Assembly: GCF_016862395.1 (NCBI RefSeq)
Contig: NZ_BOMW01000006.1
Span: 62,001-126,000, forward strand
Reading direction: 5' to 3'
Origin: Actinoplanes siamensis
GTDB taxonomy: Bacteria; Actinomycetota; Actinomycetes; Mycobacteriales; Micromonosporaceae
Length of the DNA: 64,000 nucleotides
The notes below the pieces were generated by a model. The model saw only the letters and a list, made by a program, of their open reading frames with translations, had not been told where the DNA came from and ran no database searches. Position numbers and translations under genes: made by a program. The stretch's first letter is position 1. The number at the start of each line of letters is the position of its first letter. Positions 42,362 through 52,060 of the stretch are shown piece after piece.

Positions 42362-43126
42362 CTACTTTGCCACACCCGGTGGCGGGAGCTCCAATCCGGC
42401 CTCGGCCAGCGCCTTCCGATCCTTCTTGTCGAGGTTCTCCGGAGGATAGGCCGCGAAAAGGTCCGGCCGCCGGGCCGCGGTCCGCAACAGGCTCTCGGTA
42501 CGCCGCCAGCGGGCGATCCGCCCGTGATCGCCCGACCGCAGCACGTCCGGCACCGCACGGTCCCGCCAGGAGGCCGGTTTCGTGTAGACCGGGGCCTCCA
42601 GCAGGCCCGCCGCGTGCGACTCCTCGGTCAGCGAGTCGGCGTTGCCCAGCACGCCGGGCAGCAGCCGGGTGATCGCCTCCATGATCACGAGTACCGCGAC
42701 CTCGCCGCCGAACAGCACGTAGTCGCCGAGCGACACCTCGCGCACCGGCATCCGGTCCGCGGCGTCGTCGATCACCCGCTGGTCGATGCCCTCGTAGCGG
42801 CCGCACGCGAAGACCAGGTGCGGCAGCGCGGCCAGCTCGTACGCGTCGGCCTGGGTGAACGGCCTGCCGACCGGGGACGGGACGACCAGCGTCGCCTCCG
42901 GTGAGGTGACCGCGTCCAGGGCCTGCCCCCACGGCTCGGGGCGCATCACCATGCCGGGACCCCCGCCGTACGGGCTGTCGTCGACCGTGCGGTGCACGTC
43001 GTGGGTCCAGGTACGCAGATCGTGCACGGTCAGCGACAGCACACCTGTCGTCCGCGCCTTGCCGATCAGCGACAGGTCCAGCGGGGTGAAGTAATCCGGG
43101 AAGATCGTGACGACGTCGACGCGCAC
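42362..43126 (-). CDS. trmD: tRNA (guanine37-N1)-methyltransferase
   Basis: 254 residues from GTG 43124-43126, overlapping the rimM stop (TAGTG). The SPOUT knot motifs [33 protein letters not shown] and [12 protein letters not shown] and the C-terminal [18 protein letters not shown] are diagnostic. It makes m1G37 in tRNAs, which prevents frameshifting. Confidence 0.97.
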   Translation of the reverse strand: MRVDVVTIFPDYFTPLDLSLIGKARTTGVLSLTVHDLRTWTHDVHRTVDDSPYGGGPGMVMRPEPWGQALDAVTSPEATLVVPSPVGRPFTQADAYELAALPHLVFACGRYEGIDQRVIDDAADRMPVREVSLGDYVLFGGEVAVLVIMEAITRLLPGVLGNADSLTEESHAAGLLEAPVYTKPASWRDRAVPDVLRSGDHGRIARWRRTESLLRTAARRPDLFAAYPPENLDKKDRKALAEAGLELPPPGVAK

Positions 43127-43695
43127 TACAGGTCCAGCAGTCCCTCGGGAAGATCCACCACGATGCGACCGGCACGCAGGTCCACGGTCGGCACGATGGC
43201 GGTCACGAAGGGGATCAGGGCCGTCCCGCCGCCGGATTTCGCCAGCACGATGAGATCCGAGGCCGGGGCGTGCTCGATCCGCTGCACGGTGCCGTAGGAG
43301 AGACCGTCCGCCGACTCCACCCGCAGGCCGATCAGCTGATGGTCGTGGAACTCGTCCGGATCCGCGGGCGGCGTCAGCTCGGTGCTGTCCACCTGCAGGA
43401 GCACGCCGCGCATCGCCTCGGCGAGATTGCGATCGTAGATGCCCTCGAAAAGCGCGATCCCGCGGCCGTGATGCCAGCGGATCTGCTCCAGGGTGAGTTG
43501 TTTCGGGACCTCGAAACGAACCTCCGAGGGGGACGCGGCCGCCGGGCCGGCGCTCACCCGGCGGTCCCGGGGGACCTCCGTGGTGAACACCGACCCGACG
43601 GTGAAGCGTTCCTCGGGCTCGTCTGTCCGCACGACCACCGAGACCTCGCCCCGGATGCCGTGCGGTTTACCGATCTGGCCGACGACGAGCAGCAT
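43126..43695 (-). CDS. rimM: Ribosome maturation factor RimM
   Basis: 189 residues. N-terminal RimM barrel starts [19 protein letters not shown] and the C-terminal PRC-barrel half holds [15 protein letters not shown] and [20 protein letters not shown]. It binds S19 in 30S assembly. Positioned between khpA and trmD in the rpsP operon. Confidence 0.96.
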   Translation of the reverse strand: MLLVVGQIGKPHGIRGEVSVVVRTDEPEERFTVGSVFTTEVPRDRRVSAGPAAASPSEVRFEVPKQLTLEQIRWHHGRGIALFEGIYDRNLAEAMRGVLLQVDSTELTPPADPDEFHDHQLIGLRVESADGLSYGTVQRIEHAPASDLIVLAKSGGGTALIPFVTAIVPTVDLRAGRIVVDLPEGLLDL

Positions 43696-43698
43696 CGA

Positions 43699-43956
43699 TC
43701 AGTACGCGTCGACGATGTCGACGCGGATGCCGCGCCCACCGATCGACCCGATCACCTGACGCAACGCCTTGGCCGTCCGCCCGCCGCGCCCGATGACCGT
43801 TCCCAGGTCCTCCGGGTGCACGCGAACCTCGAGCCGCTTGCCGCGGCGCGAGTCGACCAGGCGAACCCGGACGTCGTCCGGGTTGTCGACGATGCCCTTG
43901 ACGAGGTGCTCCAGCGCCGGCCGGAGCGCCCCGTCAGCTCGCGTCGGCGCCGGCAC
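43699..43956 (-). CDS. khpA: KH-domain RNA-binding protein KhpA
   Basis: 85 residues. [20 protein letters not shown] is the conserved N-terminus and [19 protein letters not shown] carries the KH G-x-x-G loop. Homologues bind RNA with KhpB and affect cell-size control. Start GTG 43954-43956 overlaps the end of rpsP by 23 bp; no later start codon is available before the conserved region. Confidence 0.93.
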   Translation of the reverse strand: MPAPTRADGALRPALEHLVKGIVDNPDDVRVRLVDSRRGKRLEVRVHPEDLGTVIGRGGRTAKALRQVIGSIGGRGIRVDIVDAY

Positions 43957-44449
43957 CGGCCGGGTCCTCTGCCGTCTCGGCCACGGCCTCGCGGTTCGGC
44001 TCCGCCGGGTCGGCCGGCTTGGTGTCGGCCGGGCGGGCCTCGGCGACCTCCGGGGCGGCGGCCTTCTTGCCGGACTTGCCGGTGGTGGCCGGCTTGGTGT
44101 CGGCGAGACCGGCGGCGGCCTTGGCCTCCGCCTCGTACACCTCGGTCTTGTTCTGCTTGCTCGGCGCGACCAGCAGCGGCGCCGGAGCCGGCAGGCCCTT
44201 GAACTTCTGCCAGTCGCCGGTCTTCTCCAGGATGCGGAGAACGGGCTCGCTCGGCTGGGCGCCGACCGACAGCCAGTACTGCACCCGGTCGGACTTGACC
44301 TCGATCACCGAGGGGTGTTCCTTCGGCTGGTAGATGCCGATGTACTCGATGGCGCGGCCGTCGCGCTTGGTGCGCGAGTCGGCGACGACGATGCGGTACT
44401 GCGGGTTGCGGATCTTGCCCATCCGCAGGAGCCGGATCTTAACGGCCAC
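43934..44449 (-). CDS. rpsP: 30S ribosomal protein S16 with long C-terminal extension
   Basis: 171 residues from GTG 44447-44449. The core [20 protein letters not shown] and [20 protein letters not shown] occupies the first 85; the usual family length is 80-100. The remaining roughly 75 residues are Ala/Lys/Glu/Pro-rich, probably disordered. First gene of the rpsP-khpA-rimM-trmD operon. An AT-rich stretch with GCAGAATG at about 44583-44590 (minus strand) may hold its promoter. Confidence 0.95.
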   Translation of the reverse strand: MAVKIRLLRMGKIRNPQYRIVVADSRTKRDGRAIEYIGIYQPKEHPSVIEVKSDRVQYWLSVGAQPSEPVLRILEKTGDWQKFKGLPAPAPLLVAPSKQNKTEVYEAEAKAAAGLADTKPATTGKSGKKAAAPEVAEARPADTKPADPAEPNREAVAETAEDPAGAGADAS

Positions 44450-44622
44450 GGTTTATTCGCTCCTGATGACTGCGTGGGTGAGCCGGTCGGAACCCACGTG
44501 GGGATGCGGGACCGATGCCTCGTGGACTGGCAGCGTGGTGAGGGGTTAGAGGGCGCCTCACGACATGCCGGATACCAACAAGTCATTCTGCCAGACGGGA
44601 GGCGCGACTTCCCAACCGGGTG

Positions 44623-45270
44623 TCAACGAACCCCGGGACGATCCCATCCGGCCGGAATCTCCGCCGGAACCGGCCAGGACGGATCCGGCCGGAAGTCCGT
44701 CCAGGTCCCGTCGAAGGGGAACTCGCCGGCCTCGATCTGCTTGATCACCCGGCGACCCTCGGCCCGGACCCCCTCCGGATCGGGCACCCAGTAGTGCTCG
44801 GGCAGGGCGAGCCGCTCGGCGAACTCGTCCTCGTCCTTCCACCGCCAGACGCGATCCGGCGTGGCCACCACGTCCAGGTCCTGGTCCATCACGTCGACCC
44901 CGGCGACGTCGCCGTCGTCCCAGCGGATCGCGTGCTCCTCCAGGTTGACGTACCAGTTGGCGAAGTCGCCCCCGGAAGTGCGGAAGAACCAGACGGAGTG
45001 GTCGGCGCCGGGCGGGAAGAACTTCAGGACACCCGGGCCCCGCCAGGTCGACCGGACCAGCTGGTGCGGCGACACCGACCACTCGGCGAACGACATGTCG
45101 CGCGTCCCACGGCCGTCCAGCCCCACCTCTATGATCACCGGCGACCCCTGCGCCAGCCAGAGCAGCAGCCCACGGTCGTCGTCCGAGATCACCCGGCAGG
45201 GCCGGACGTTGACCAGCCGGTCCCCGGAGAAGTTCCGGTACAGGACCAGCCGGCCCACCGGGAATCGCAC
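44623..45270 (-). CDS. DUF402-family protein
   Basis: 215 residues from GTG 45268-45270, two bases after the proS stop. GRLVLYRNFSGDRLVNVRPC and DVAGVDVMDQDLDVVATPD (nearby FANWYVNLEEHAIRWDDG) are typical of the DUF402/FomD-like barrel, which binds divalent metal and nucleotides or phosphates. FomD is a nucleotidyl-phosphonate hydrolase; the activity of this member is unknown. Likely cotranscribed with proS. Confidence 0.85.
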   Translation of the reverse strand: MRFPVGRLVLYRNFSGDRLVNVRPCRVISDDDRGLLLWLAQGSPVIIEVGLDGRGTRDMSFAEWSVSPHQLVRSTWRGPGVLKFFPPGADHSVWFFRTSGGDFANWYVNLEEHAIRWDDGDVAGVDVMDQDLDVVATPDRVWRWKDEDEFAERLALPEHYWVPDPEGVRAEGRRVIKQIEAGEFPFDGTWTDFRPDPSWPVPAEIPAGWDRPGVR

Positions 45271-45272
45271 GG

Positions 45273-46679
45273 TCAGTAGGACCGGCCGAGGTAGGCGATC
45301 AGGCCCGGCTCCTCGTCCGACTCCGGCATCGTGCCGTCCTCGCGGGTCAGGCAGCGGACCGTGACGGCCTTGCCGTTGGCCTCCTTCTCGCCGGCCTCGC
45401 CGACCGCCGACCACGGCACCCGCGCCCAGCCGGTCTGCGCCGCCTCGATCGCCTCCTCCAGCGTCTTCACCTCGACGGTGCGCTCCACCCGGAACGCCAG
45501 CGCGTCGTCGTAGAGCCGCTGCTGGTCGGCCTTGAGCGCGGCGACCACCGCGGTGGCCACCTCGCCGAGCGCGATCGGCGACTTCGACCCGTCCACCCGG
45601 CGGGCCACCACGGCGTTCCCGTTGGCCAGGTCACGCGGGCCGACCTCGACGCGGATCGGGATGCCCTGCAGTTCGGCGTCCACCGCCCGGCGGCCGAACG
45701 GGATGTCGCTGCGGTCGTCGAGCCGCACCCGTACACCCGCGGTCTTCAGATCGTCGCGGAGCCGCGCAGCGGCCTCCGCGACCCCCTCGCCCGCCTTGAC
45801 CACCATGATCTGCACCTGGATGGGCGCCAGCCGCGGCGGCAGCCGCAGGCCGTTGTCGTCGCCGTGCACCATGATCAGGCCGCCGAGCATCCGGGTCGAG
45901 GTGCCCCACGACGTGGTCCAGGCGTGCTCGACGGTGCGCTCGGCCGACGAGTACGTGATGTCGAACGCCTTCGCGAAGTTCTGCCCGAGCTCGTGCGAGG
46001 TGCCCATCTGCAGCGCCTTGCCGTCGCCCATCATCGCCTCGACGGTCATCGTGTTGGTCGCGCCGGCGAACCGCTCGCCCCTGGTCTTGCGGCCGGGCAC
46101 CACCGGGATGGCCAGCATCTCCTCCATGAACGCCTGGTAGACGTGCTTGTGGATCTCGCGGGCGTGGTCCCGGGCGTCCTGCTCGGTGGCGTGCGCGGTG
46201 TGCCCCTCCTGCCAGAGGAACTCGGTGGTGCGCAGGAAGGTGCGCGGGCGCAGCTCCCAGCGGACCACGTTGGCCCACTGGTTGAGCAGCAGCGGCAGAT
46301 CCCGGTACGAGTCGACCCACTTGGCCATGAACTCGCCGATCACCGTCTCGCTGGTCGGCCGGACCACCAGCGGCTCGGCGAGCTCCTTGCCGCCGGCGTG
46401 GGTGACCACTGCCAGCTCCGGCGAGAAGCCCTCCACGTGGTCGGCCTCACGGCGCAGGTAGTTCTCCGGGATGAACAGCGGGAAGTACGCGTTCTGGACG
46501 CCCTGCTCCTTGATCCGGGCATCCATGTCGGCCTGCATGCGCTCCCAGATCGCGTAACCGACCGGCCGGATCACCATCGTGCCGCGCACCGGGCCGTTGT
46601 CGGCGAGCTGCGCCTTGGCGATGAGGTCCTGGTACCAGCGGGGGAAGTCCTCCGCACGGGGAGTGAGCACGCGAGCCAT
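45273..46679 (-). CDS. proS: Prolyl-tRNA synthetase, archaeal/eukaryotic-like (type 3)
   Basis: 468 residues. Class II motifs: VRPTSETVIGEFMAKWVDSY, RWELRPRTFLRTTEFLWQEG and the third motif in STRMLGGLIMVHGDDNGLRLP. It lacks the roughly 180-residue editing insertion between motifs 2 and 3 found in bacterial-type enzymes and keeps the C-terminal zinc-domain region in shortened form, so it belongs to the archaeal-like group. It charges tRNA-Pro. Start ATG 46677-46679; an open frame upstream has no similarity. Confidence 0.95.
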   Translation of the reverse strand: MARVLTPRAEDFPRWYQDLIAKAQLADNGPVRGTMVIRPVGYAIWERMQADMDARIKEQGVQNAYFPLFIPENYLRREADHVEGFSPELAVVTHAGGKELAEPLVVRPTSETVIGEFMAKWVDSYRDLPLLLNQWANVVRWELRPRTFLRTTEFLWQEGHTAHATEQDARDHAREIHKHVYQAFMEEMLAIPVVPGRKTRGERFAGATNTMTVEAMMGDGKALQMGTSHELGQNFAKAFDITYSSAERTVEHAWTTSWGTSTRMLGGLIMVHGDDNGLRLPPRLAPIQVQIMVVKAGEGVAEAAARLRDDLKTAGVRVRLDDRSDIPFGRRAVDAELQGIPIRVEVGPRDLANGNAVVARRVDGSKSPIALGEVATAVVAALKADQQRLYDDALAFRVERTVEVKTLEEAIEAAQTGWARVPWSAVGEAGEKEANGKAVTVRCLTREDGTMPESDEEPGLIAYLGRSY

Positions 46680-46741
46680 GAGCAAGCATCGTAGTCGTGG
46701 GCCGGGCGCAACGAGCCGGGTGGGCATCCCGTGTTCACCTC

Positions 46742-47824
46742 CTAGCGGACGACGGCGCCCCGCAGCACGATCCGGCGGGGCGCCCGCACCACCCGCAGGT
46801 CCACCCGCGGATCGGCGTCGTAGACCACCAGGTCGGCCAGCCCGCCCTCGACCAGGCCGGGGAATCCGAGCCACTCCCGCGCCCGCCAGGACGCCGCGGC
46901 CAGCACGTCGGCCGCCGGGATGCCGGCCTCGTGCAGGTAGAGCATCTCCTCGGCGGCCAGCCCGTGCCGGATCCCGCCGCCCGCGTCGGTGCCCACGTAG
47001 ATCGGGACGCCGGCCTCGTGTGCGGCGCGCACCACCTCGGGGAAGTTGTCCCGCAGGGCGATCATGTGGTCGGCGTAGCCGGCGAACCTGGCCCGCGCCT
47101 GGTCCGCGATCTTCCCGAACGTGCGAATGTTGATCATCGTGGGCACCAGGGCGGTCCCCCGCCGGGCCATCTCGTCGATCAGCTCCAGCGACAGGCCGGT
47201 GCCGTGCTCCACCGAGTCCACGCCGGCCCGCACCATGATCTCCACGCCCTCCTCGGAGAACGTGTGCACCGCGGCCCGCGCGCCGGCCGCGTGGGCCGCC
47301 TGCACCGCCGCCGCCATGGTCGCCGCGTCCCAGCTCGGGGCGAGGTCGCCGGCCTCCCGGTCGATCCAGTCGCCGACCAGCTTCACCCAGCCGGTGCCGG
47401 CCTCGGCCTGCGCGGTCACCGCGGCGGCGACCTCCTCGGCGGCCACCTCCACACCGATGTCCCGCAGGTAGCGGCGCGGGGCCGCGACGTGCCGCCCGGC
47501 GCGGGCCAGCCGGGGCACCCCCGGTTCGTCGTCCAATTCGGGATAGGGGTACGGCGAACCGGCGTCCCGCAACGCCAGCACGCCCGCGTCCCGGTCGATG
47601 TGCGCCAGCTCGCGGGCCTGGTCCAGGCTCTCGATCGGCTTCGCGCCGTACGCGATCCCGAGGTGGCAGTGCGCGTCGACCAGCCCCGGCACGATCCACC
47701 CGCCGTCGCTGATCGTCTCGGCCTCGGTCACCGGCTCGAACGTCACCCGGTCGCCGACCAGCCAGATGTCCCGGACCTCGCCGTCCGGCAGCACAGTTCC
47801 ACGCACATGCAACGCCATGCCCAC
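46742..47824 (-). CDS. Amidohydrolase-family metal-dependent hydrolase
   Basis: 360 residues. Metal ligands appear in VPGLVDAHCHLGIAYG, later VHTFSEEGVEIM and VDSVEHGTGLS, and the final Asp in IYVGTDAGGGIRHGLAAEEM. The composite barrel starts and ends with the small beta-sandwich (LHVRGTVLPDG, GLADLVVYDADP). Closest type is imidazolonepropionase-like/prolidase-like amidohydrolases; substrate unknown. A second ATG at 47818 is possible. Confidence 0.88.
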   Translation of the reverse strand: MGMALHVRGTVLPDGEVRDIWLVGDRVTFEPVTEAETISDGGWIVPGLVDAHCHLGIAYGAKPIESLDQARELAHIDRDAGVLALRDAGSPYPYPELDDEPGVPRLARAGRHVAAPRRYLRDIGVEVAAEEVAAAVTAQAEAGTGWVKLVGDWIDREAGDLAPSWDAATMAAAVQAAHAAGARAAVHTFSEEGVEIMVRAGVDSVEHGTGLSLELIDEMARRGTALVPTMINIRTFGKIADQARARFAGYADHMIALRDNFPEVVRAAHEAGVPIYVGTDAGGGIRHGLAAEEMLYLHEAGIPAADVLAAASWRAREWLGFPGLVEGGLADLVVYDADPRVDLRVVRAPRRIVLRGAVVR

Positions 47825-48141
47825 AGTCCTACCGGATCAGCGTGCCGGTCGCGGCACCGGATCGCCCGCGGGTCACTCGTCGCCGGGTCGGCGTCGCCCC
47901 GGCCAGACCCGCCCCGCCCGCCGCTCGTCGCCGGGTCGCCGCCGCCCCGGGCCGCACCGGTCCCGCCCGCCGTTCTCTGGGCCCGTCGCCGACGCGCGCC
48001 GTACCCGCCCCTCCCTGCCGGCCGTCGCGGTTGCCAGACGGCTGAGCTGGCTCGCCAGGCGGCCTCCGCTTCGGGTCCAGCCCCGGCCGCCGCTCACTCC
48101 GACCAGCTGGCACTCATCGTCCTTTCCGGAGCCCGATAGCC
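47825..48141. other. Intergenic region with a 48-bp direct repeat
   Basis: No supported gene. CTCGTCGCCGGGTCG starts a repeat unit at 47876 and again at 47924, with about 80% identity over 48 bp. The rest is GC-rich without clear signals. Confidence 0.5.
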
Positions 48142-48245
48142 ACCACCAGCCCCGGCCGACGGCGCTCGGCCGGGGCTCACAGTCCCAGAACGGACCGATG
48201 ACAACAAGCAGCCCCGGCCGAGGGTGGTCGGCCGGGGCTGGTGGT
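48142..48245. terminator. Duplicated and nested terminator hairpins after ffh
   Basis: Two hairpins share the stem AGCCCCGGCCGA / TCGGCCGGGGCT: 48148-48177 (6-nt loop) and 48209-48240 (6-nt loop). In addition 48142-48159 is an exact 18-bp complement of 48228-48245, so outer arms can pair instead of the local hairpins. Located 12 bp after the ffh stop. Confidence 0.8.
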
Positions 48246-48256
48246 CGTTCACCGGG

Positions 48257-49795
48257 TCAGCGGTCCTTGTCCTTGGGCTTCTGCAGCTTGTTGAAGTCCA
48301 GCTTCGGCAGCTTGAAGCCGGGCGGCATCCCGCCGCCGGCCAGCGCGTTCGGGTCCAGGCCGGCGGGGAGCTGCGGCATTCCGCCGGGGAACCCGGCCGG
48401 CATCCCGCCGCCCGTACGCGGGCGGTTGTTCTTGCCCTTGCGCTTGTTCTTCGAGCTCTTCGTGGCGCTCCGGCGACCGCCCGGCAGGCCCATCATGCCG
48501 CTCATCTGCTTCATCATCTTCTGCGCGTCGGCGAAGCGGTTGAGCAGCTGGTTCACCTCCATCACGGTGACCCCGGAGCCGTTGGCGATGCGCAGCCGGC
48601 GGGACGCGTTGATGATCTTCGGCTCGGTGCGCTCCTTCGGCGTCATCGAACGGATGATCGCGGTGACCCGGTCGAAGTGGCTGTCGTCCAGCTCGGCCAG
48701 CTGATCCTTCATCTGGCCCATGCCGGGCATCATGCCGAGGATGTTCGCGATCGGGCCCATCCGCCGGACCGCGATCAGCTGGTCCAGGAAGTCCTCCAGC
48801 GTGAACTGCTCGCCACCGAGCAGCTTGCTGGTCATCTTCTCCTTCTGGTCCTCGTCGAAGGCCTGCTCGGCCTGCTCGATGAGGGTCAGCACGTCACCCA
48901 TCCCGAGGATCCGGCTGGCCATCCGGTCGGGGTGGAAGACGTCGAAGTCCTCCAGCTTCTCACCGGTGGACGCGAAGAGGATGGGCTGGCCGGTGACGTG
49001 CCGGACGGAGAGCGCGGCGCCACCGCGGGCGTCACCGTCCAGCTTGGACAACACGACGCCGGTGACGCCGACGCCGTCCCGGAAGGCCTCGGCGGTCTGC
49101 ACCGCGTCCTGGCCGACCATGGCGTCGATGACGAAGATGACCTCGTCGGGGCGCACCGCGTCGCGGATGTCCCGGGCCTGCTGCATCATCTCCTCGTCGA
49201 TGCCGAGCCGGCCGGCGGTGTCGACGATGACGATGTCCTTGGCGGTGCGCCTGGCGACGTCGATCGAGTCCTTGGCGACCTTGACCGGATCGCCGACGCC
49301 GCTGCCCGGCTCCGGCGCGTAGACGTCGACGCCGGCCCGGCCGCCGACCACCTGCAGCTGGTTGACCGCGTTCGGGCGCTGCAGGTCGGCGGCGACCAGC
49401 AGCGGCTGGTGACCCTGCCCCTTGAGCCAGCGCGACAACTTGCCGGCCAGCGTCGTCTTGCCGGCGCCCTGCAGGCCGGCCAGCATGATCACGGTGGGCG
49501 GCTGCTTGGCGAAGACCAAGCGCCGCCCCTCACCACCGAGCGTGTTGATCAGCTCTTCGTGGACAATCTTGATGATCTGCTGGGCCGGGTTCAGCGCCTG
49601 GGAGACCTCGGCGCCGCGCGCCCGCTCCTTGAGGCTGGCGATGAACGCCTTGACCACCGGCAACGCCACGTCGGCCTCGAGCAGCGCGAGACGGATCTCA
49701 CGCGCGGTGGCGTCGATGTCGGCATCGGTGAGCCGGCCCTTGCCGCGGAGCTTGGTGAAGATCCCGGACAGGCGGTCACTCAGGGTGTCAAACAC
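48257..49795 (-). CDS. ffh: Signal recognition particle protein Ffh (SRP54)
   Basis: 512 residues from GTG 49793-49795. N domain (ALLEADVALPVV), G domain with GLQGAGKTTLAGKL, DTAGRLGIDEEMM and SKLDGDARGGAALS, then the Met-rich M domain (MGPIANILGMMPGMGQMK). The last 60 residues are Lys then Gly/Pro/Met-rich, an extension beyond the usual 430-450. It binds 4.5S RNA and targets nascent membrane proteins. Confidence 0.97.
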   Translation of the reverse strand: MFDTLSDRLSGIFTKLRGKGRLTDADIDATAREIRLALLEADVALPVVKAFIASLKERARGAEVSQALNPAQQIIKIVHEELINTLGGEGRRLVFAKQPPTVIMLAGLQGAGKTTLAGKLSRWLKGQGHQPLLVAADLQRPNAVNQLQVVGGRAGVDVYAPEPGSGVGDPVKVAKDSIDVARRTAKDIVIVDTAGRLGIDEEMMQQARDIRDAVRPDEVIFVIDAMVGQDAVQTAEAFRDGVGVTGVVLSKLDGDARGGAALSVRHVTGQPILFASTGEKLEDFDVFHPDRMASRILGMGDVLTLIEQAEQAFDEDQKEKMTSKLLGGEQFTLEDFLDQLIAVRRMGPIANILGMMPGMGQMKDQLAELDDSHFDRVTAIIRSMTPKERTEPKIINASRRLRIANGSGVTVMEVNQLLNRFADAQKMMKQMSGMMGLPGGRRSATKSSKNKRKGKNNRPRTGGGMPAGFPGGMPQLPAGLDPNALAGGGMPPGFKLPKLDFNKLQKPKDKDR

Positions 49796-49860
49796 GGTGC
49801 GACTTCCCGTTGGTCGGTGGAGATGGCGTCGTCCGCAAGCCTATCCGGAGCGGCCGAACC

Positions 49861-50088
49861 TCACCTGTTCCGCATCCGGTACGTCTTCGCCGCCGCCTCG
49901 ATCCGCCGCTGGGTACGGGTCCCCGGGGCGATCTCCCGCTTGATCCTCCCGTAGAGCCAGAGCCCGCCGCCGACCAGCGCCGCGGCCAGCACGAGGTAGA
50001 AGAAGGCGCCGAACACGGCGTGGACCACCCAGCTCACCACGACGACGCCACCGATAACCGCCAGCAGGAACATCACTGCCTTGCCCAT
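49861..50088 (-). CDS. Small two-helix membrane protein
   Basis: 75 residues starting MGKAVMFLLAVIGGVVVVSW. Two hydrophobic helices (about 4-24 and 28-46) are followed by a basic cytoplasmic tail (YGRIKREIAPGTRTQRRIEA). Upstream of ffh on the same strand. No recognised family. Confidence 0.6.
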   Translation of the reverse strand: MGKAVMFLLAVIGGVVVVSWVVHAVFGAFFYLVLAAALVGGGLWLYGRIKREIAPGTRTQRRIEAAAKTYRMRNR

Positions 50089-50220
50089 CTGGGACCCTCC
50101 CGGTCTCGACTCCCTACCACCATGCCGCGCCCGCGCAACGCCCGCATCGGCCGAGCCCCTGAGACGTTCCCCTAAGGGGTGGGACTTCCCGGATCACCCA
50201 CCAGCCGCCCGACAATGGCA

Positions 50221-50241
50221 TATACCGCATTAAACGGTATA
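50221..50241. promoter_or_regulatory. Perfect AT-rich dyad before the glycan cluster
   Basis: TATACCG (50221-50227) and CGGTATA (50235-50241) flank CATTAAA, giving an exact 7-bp inverted repeat in an unusually AT-rich stretch about 65 bp upstream of the Stealth gene. TATAGAC (50238-50244) could be a -10 element, so the dyad would overlap the promoter. Confidence 0.5.
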
Positions 50242-50304
50242 GACCGCAACTTCACTCTCGACCGTCGCGTTAAGGCACGCGTGGTGCGGCGAAAGGACGA
50301 CGGC

Positions 50305-52032
50305 GTGACCCTGCGGCGGATTCTGCTGCTGACGCCCTGGCCGATCCGGCGGCGGGTCTTCCAGGCCGCGCAGCGCCGGCTCCTGCCCCGGATGACTCCG
50401 GAACGGCGGCTGCGGGTGGCCCGCCGGCTGATGCCGCTCGGCCCGGCCCGGCCGGACCGGCCCGCGACGACCGGCCGGGTGATCCGGGTCCGCGACCCGC
50501 ACGGCCCGCTCAGGGCCCGGGTGGTCACCCGGGCCGACCCGGTCCAGGCGCGCCGCGCCAATCTGGACCGGGTCGCCCAGGCTCTGGACTCGGCAGGCGT
50601 CGACTGGTTCCGGATTCCCGGCCGACGGCCCACGAGCACCGCCGTCGCCGTACCGGAAAGCGATCGGGACCTGGTGCTGCGCGTGCTGGCCGGGCTCGCC
50701 GGGCGGGACCACGGCATGCTGCGCCGCGGTGGCCCGCAGGGCCGCGTGGCGGCGGTCTGCTGGCCGGTCACCGACCCCGGCGGCAACCTCGTCCTCGGCC
50801 CGGACCACGCCTGCGAGGTGGAGTTCTGGCGGGCCGAGAGGACGCACCTGGTCGCGCCGCGCCGCAACCCGGTGGCGGACCGGATCCCGGCCGGCGACCC
50901 GGTGGTGAGCGCCGCCGAGCCGGCCTTCGGCGCGTTCTGCGCGCCGGACGACGTCACCGCCTACCGCACCCGGCGCACCTTCACCACTGTCGATCCGGAC
51001 CGCGTCGAGTTCCCGGTCGACGTCGTCTACACCTGGGTGGACGGCGCCGATCCGGCCTGGCAGCGGCGCAAGGCCCGGGCGCTGGCGGACAACCCGTGGG
51101 TCGGCGGGACGCACCGGCAGGCCGCCAACGACGCGCGCTGGACCAGCCGGGACGAGCTGCGCTACTCGATGCGCGCGCTGCACTGCTTCGCCCCCTGGGT
51201 ACGTCACGTCTACCTGGTCACCGACGACCAGGTGCCGTCCTGGCTGGACCTCGGTCACCCGCGCCTGACCGTGATCGGTCACCGGGAGATCTTCGGCGAC
51301 ACCGGCGCCCTGCCCACCTTCAACTCGCAGGCGATCGAGTCCCGCCTGCACCGGATCCCCGGGCTGGCCGAGCACTTCCTGTACCTCAACGACGACGTGA
51401 TCCTGGGCCGGCCGGTCACCCCGGACCTGTTCTTCACGGCCGGCGGGCTGATCAAGTTCTTCCCGTCGCCGGCGCTGGTCGACCCGGCGCCGCGCGGCCC
51501 CGGCGACCGGCCGGCCGACTCGGCGGCGAAGAACAACCGGCGGCTGATCCTGGAGACCTTCGGCCGGGTGCCGAGCCGCAAGATGATGCACACCCCGCAC
51601 CCGTCCCGGCGCAGCGTGCTCGCCGAGATCGAGTCGCGGTTCGCCGAGCCGGTCCGGAGCACCGCCGGCCACCAGTTCCGGCACCCGGACGACGTGTCGC
51701 TGCTCTCCTCGCTGCAGCAGTACTACGCCTACCTGACCGGCCGGGCCACCCCCGGCCGGATCCGGCACCGGTACGCCGACCTGGCCGACCCGGGGACCGC
51801 GCTGAAGCTGGCCGGGCTGCTGCGCTCGCGCGACGCGGACGCGTTCTGCCTCAACGACGTGGAGAGCCGGGACGCCGCGGTGGCCGAGCAGCGGGCGCTG
51901 CTCGGCGACTTCCTGCCGGCGTACCTGCCCTTCCCGTCGCCCTTCGAACTGTGCGAGCCACGGGCCGGCACCGTGCCCGCCCCCCAGCCCCGGCGGCCCG
52001 TCCGCACCGTCGCGCTCCCCCCGGTCGCGTGA
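50305..52032 (+). CDS. Stealth-family sugar-1-phosphate transferase
   Basis: 575 residues from GTG 50305 (AAAGGA RBS); GTG 50281 or an ATG further upstream are alternatives. The four Stealth regions are visible: CR1 VDVVYTWVDGADPAW (about 237-251), CR2 RDELRYSMRALHCFAPWVRH with TDDQVPSWL, CR3 HTPHPSRRSVL and CR4 CLNDVES. Stealth proteins transfer sugar-1-phosphate groups to build phosphodiester-linked capsular polysaccharides, as in meningococcal CPS. First gene of the surface-glycan region; the next gene begins 28 bp on. Confidence 0.92.
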   Translation: MTLRRILLLTPWPIRRRVFQAAQRRLLPRMTPERRLRVARRLMPLGPARPDRPATTGRVIRVRDPHGPLRARVVTRADPVQARRANLDRVAQALDSAGVDWFRIPGRRPTSTAVAVPESDRDLVLRVLAGLAGRDHGMLRRGGPQGRVAAVCWPVTDPGGNLVLGPDHACEVEFWRAERTHLVAPRRNPVADRIPAGDPVVSAAEPAFGAFCAPDDVTAYRTRRTFTTVDPDRVEFPVDVVYTWVDGADPAWQRRKARALADNPWVGGTHRQAANDARWTSRDELRYSMRALHCFAPWVRHVYLVTDDQVPSWLDLGHPRLTVIGHREIFGDTGALPTFNSQAIESRLHRIPGLAEHFLYLNDDVILGRPVTPDLFFTAGGLIKFFPSPALVDPAPRGPGDRPADSAAKNNRRLILETFGRVPSRKMMHTPHPSRRSVLAEIESRFAEPVRSTAGHQFRHPDDVSLLSSLQQYYAYLTGRATPGRIRHRYADLADPGTALKLAGLLRSRDADAFCLNDVESRDAAVAEQRALLGDFLPAYLPFPSPFELCEPRAGTVPAPQPRRPVRTVALPPVA

Positions 52033-52060
52033 TCACACCCAACACGACAAGGAGATTCCC

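Noticed and set aside
44450..44622. tRNA or small RNA gene upstream of rpsP
   Set aside because: No cloverleaf, no T-loop GTTCRA and no CCA end found by eye.
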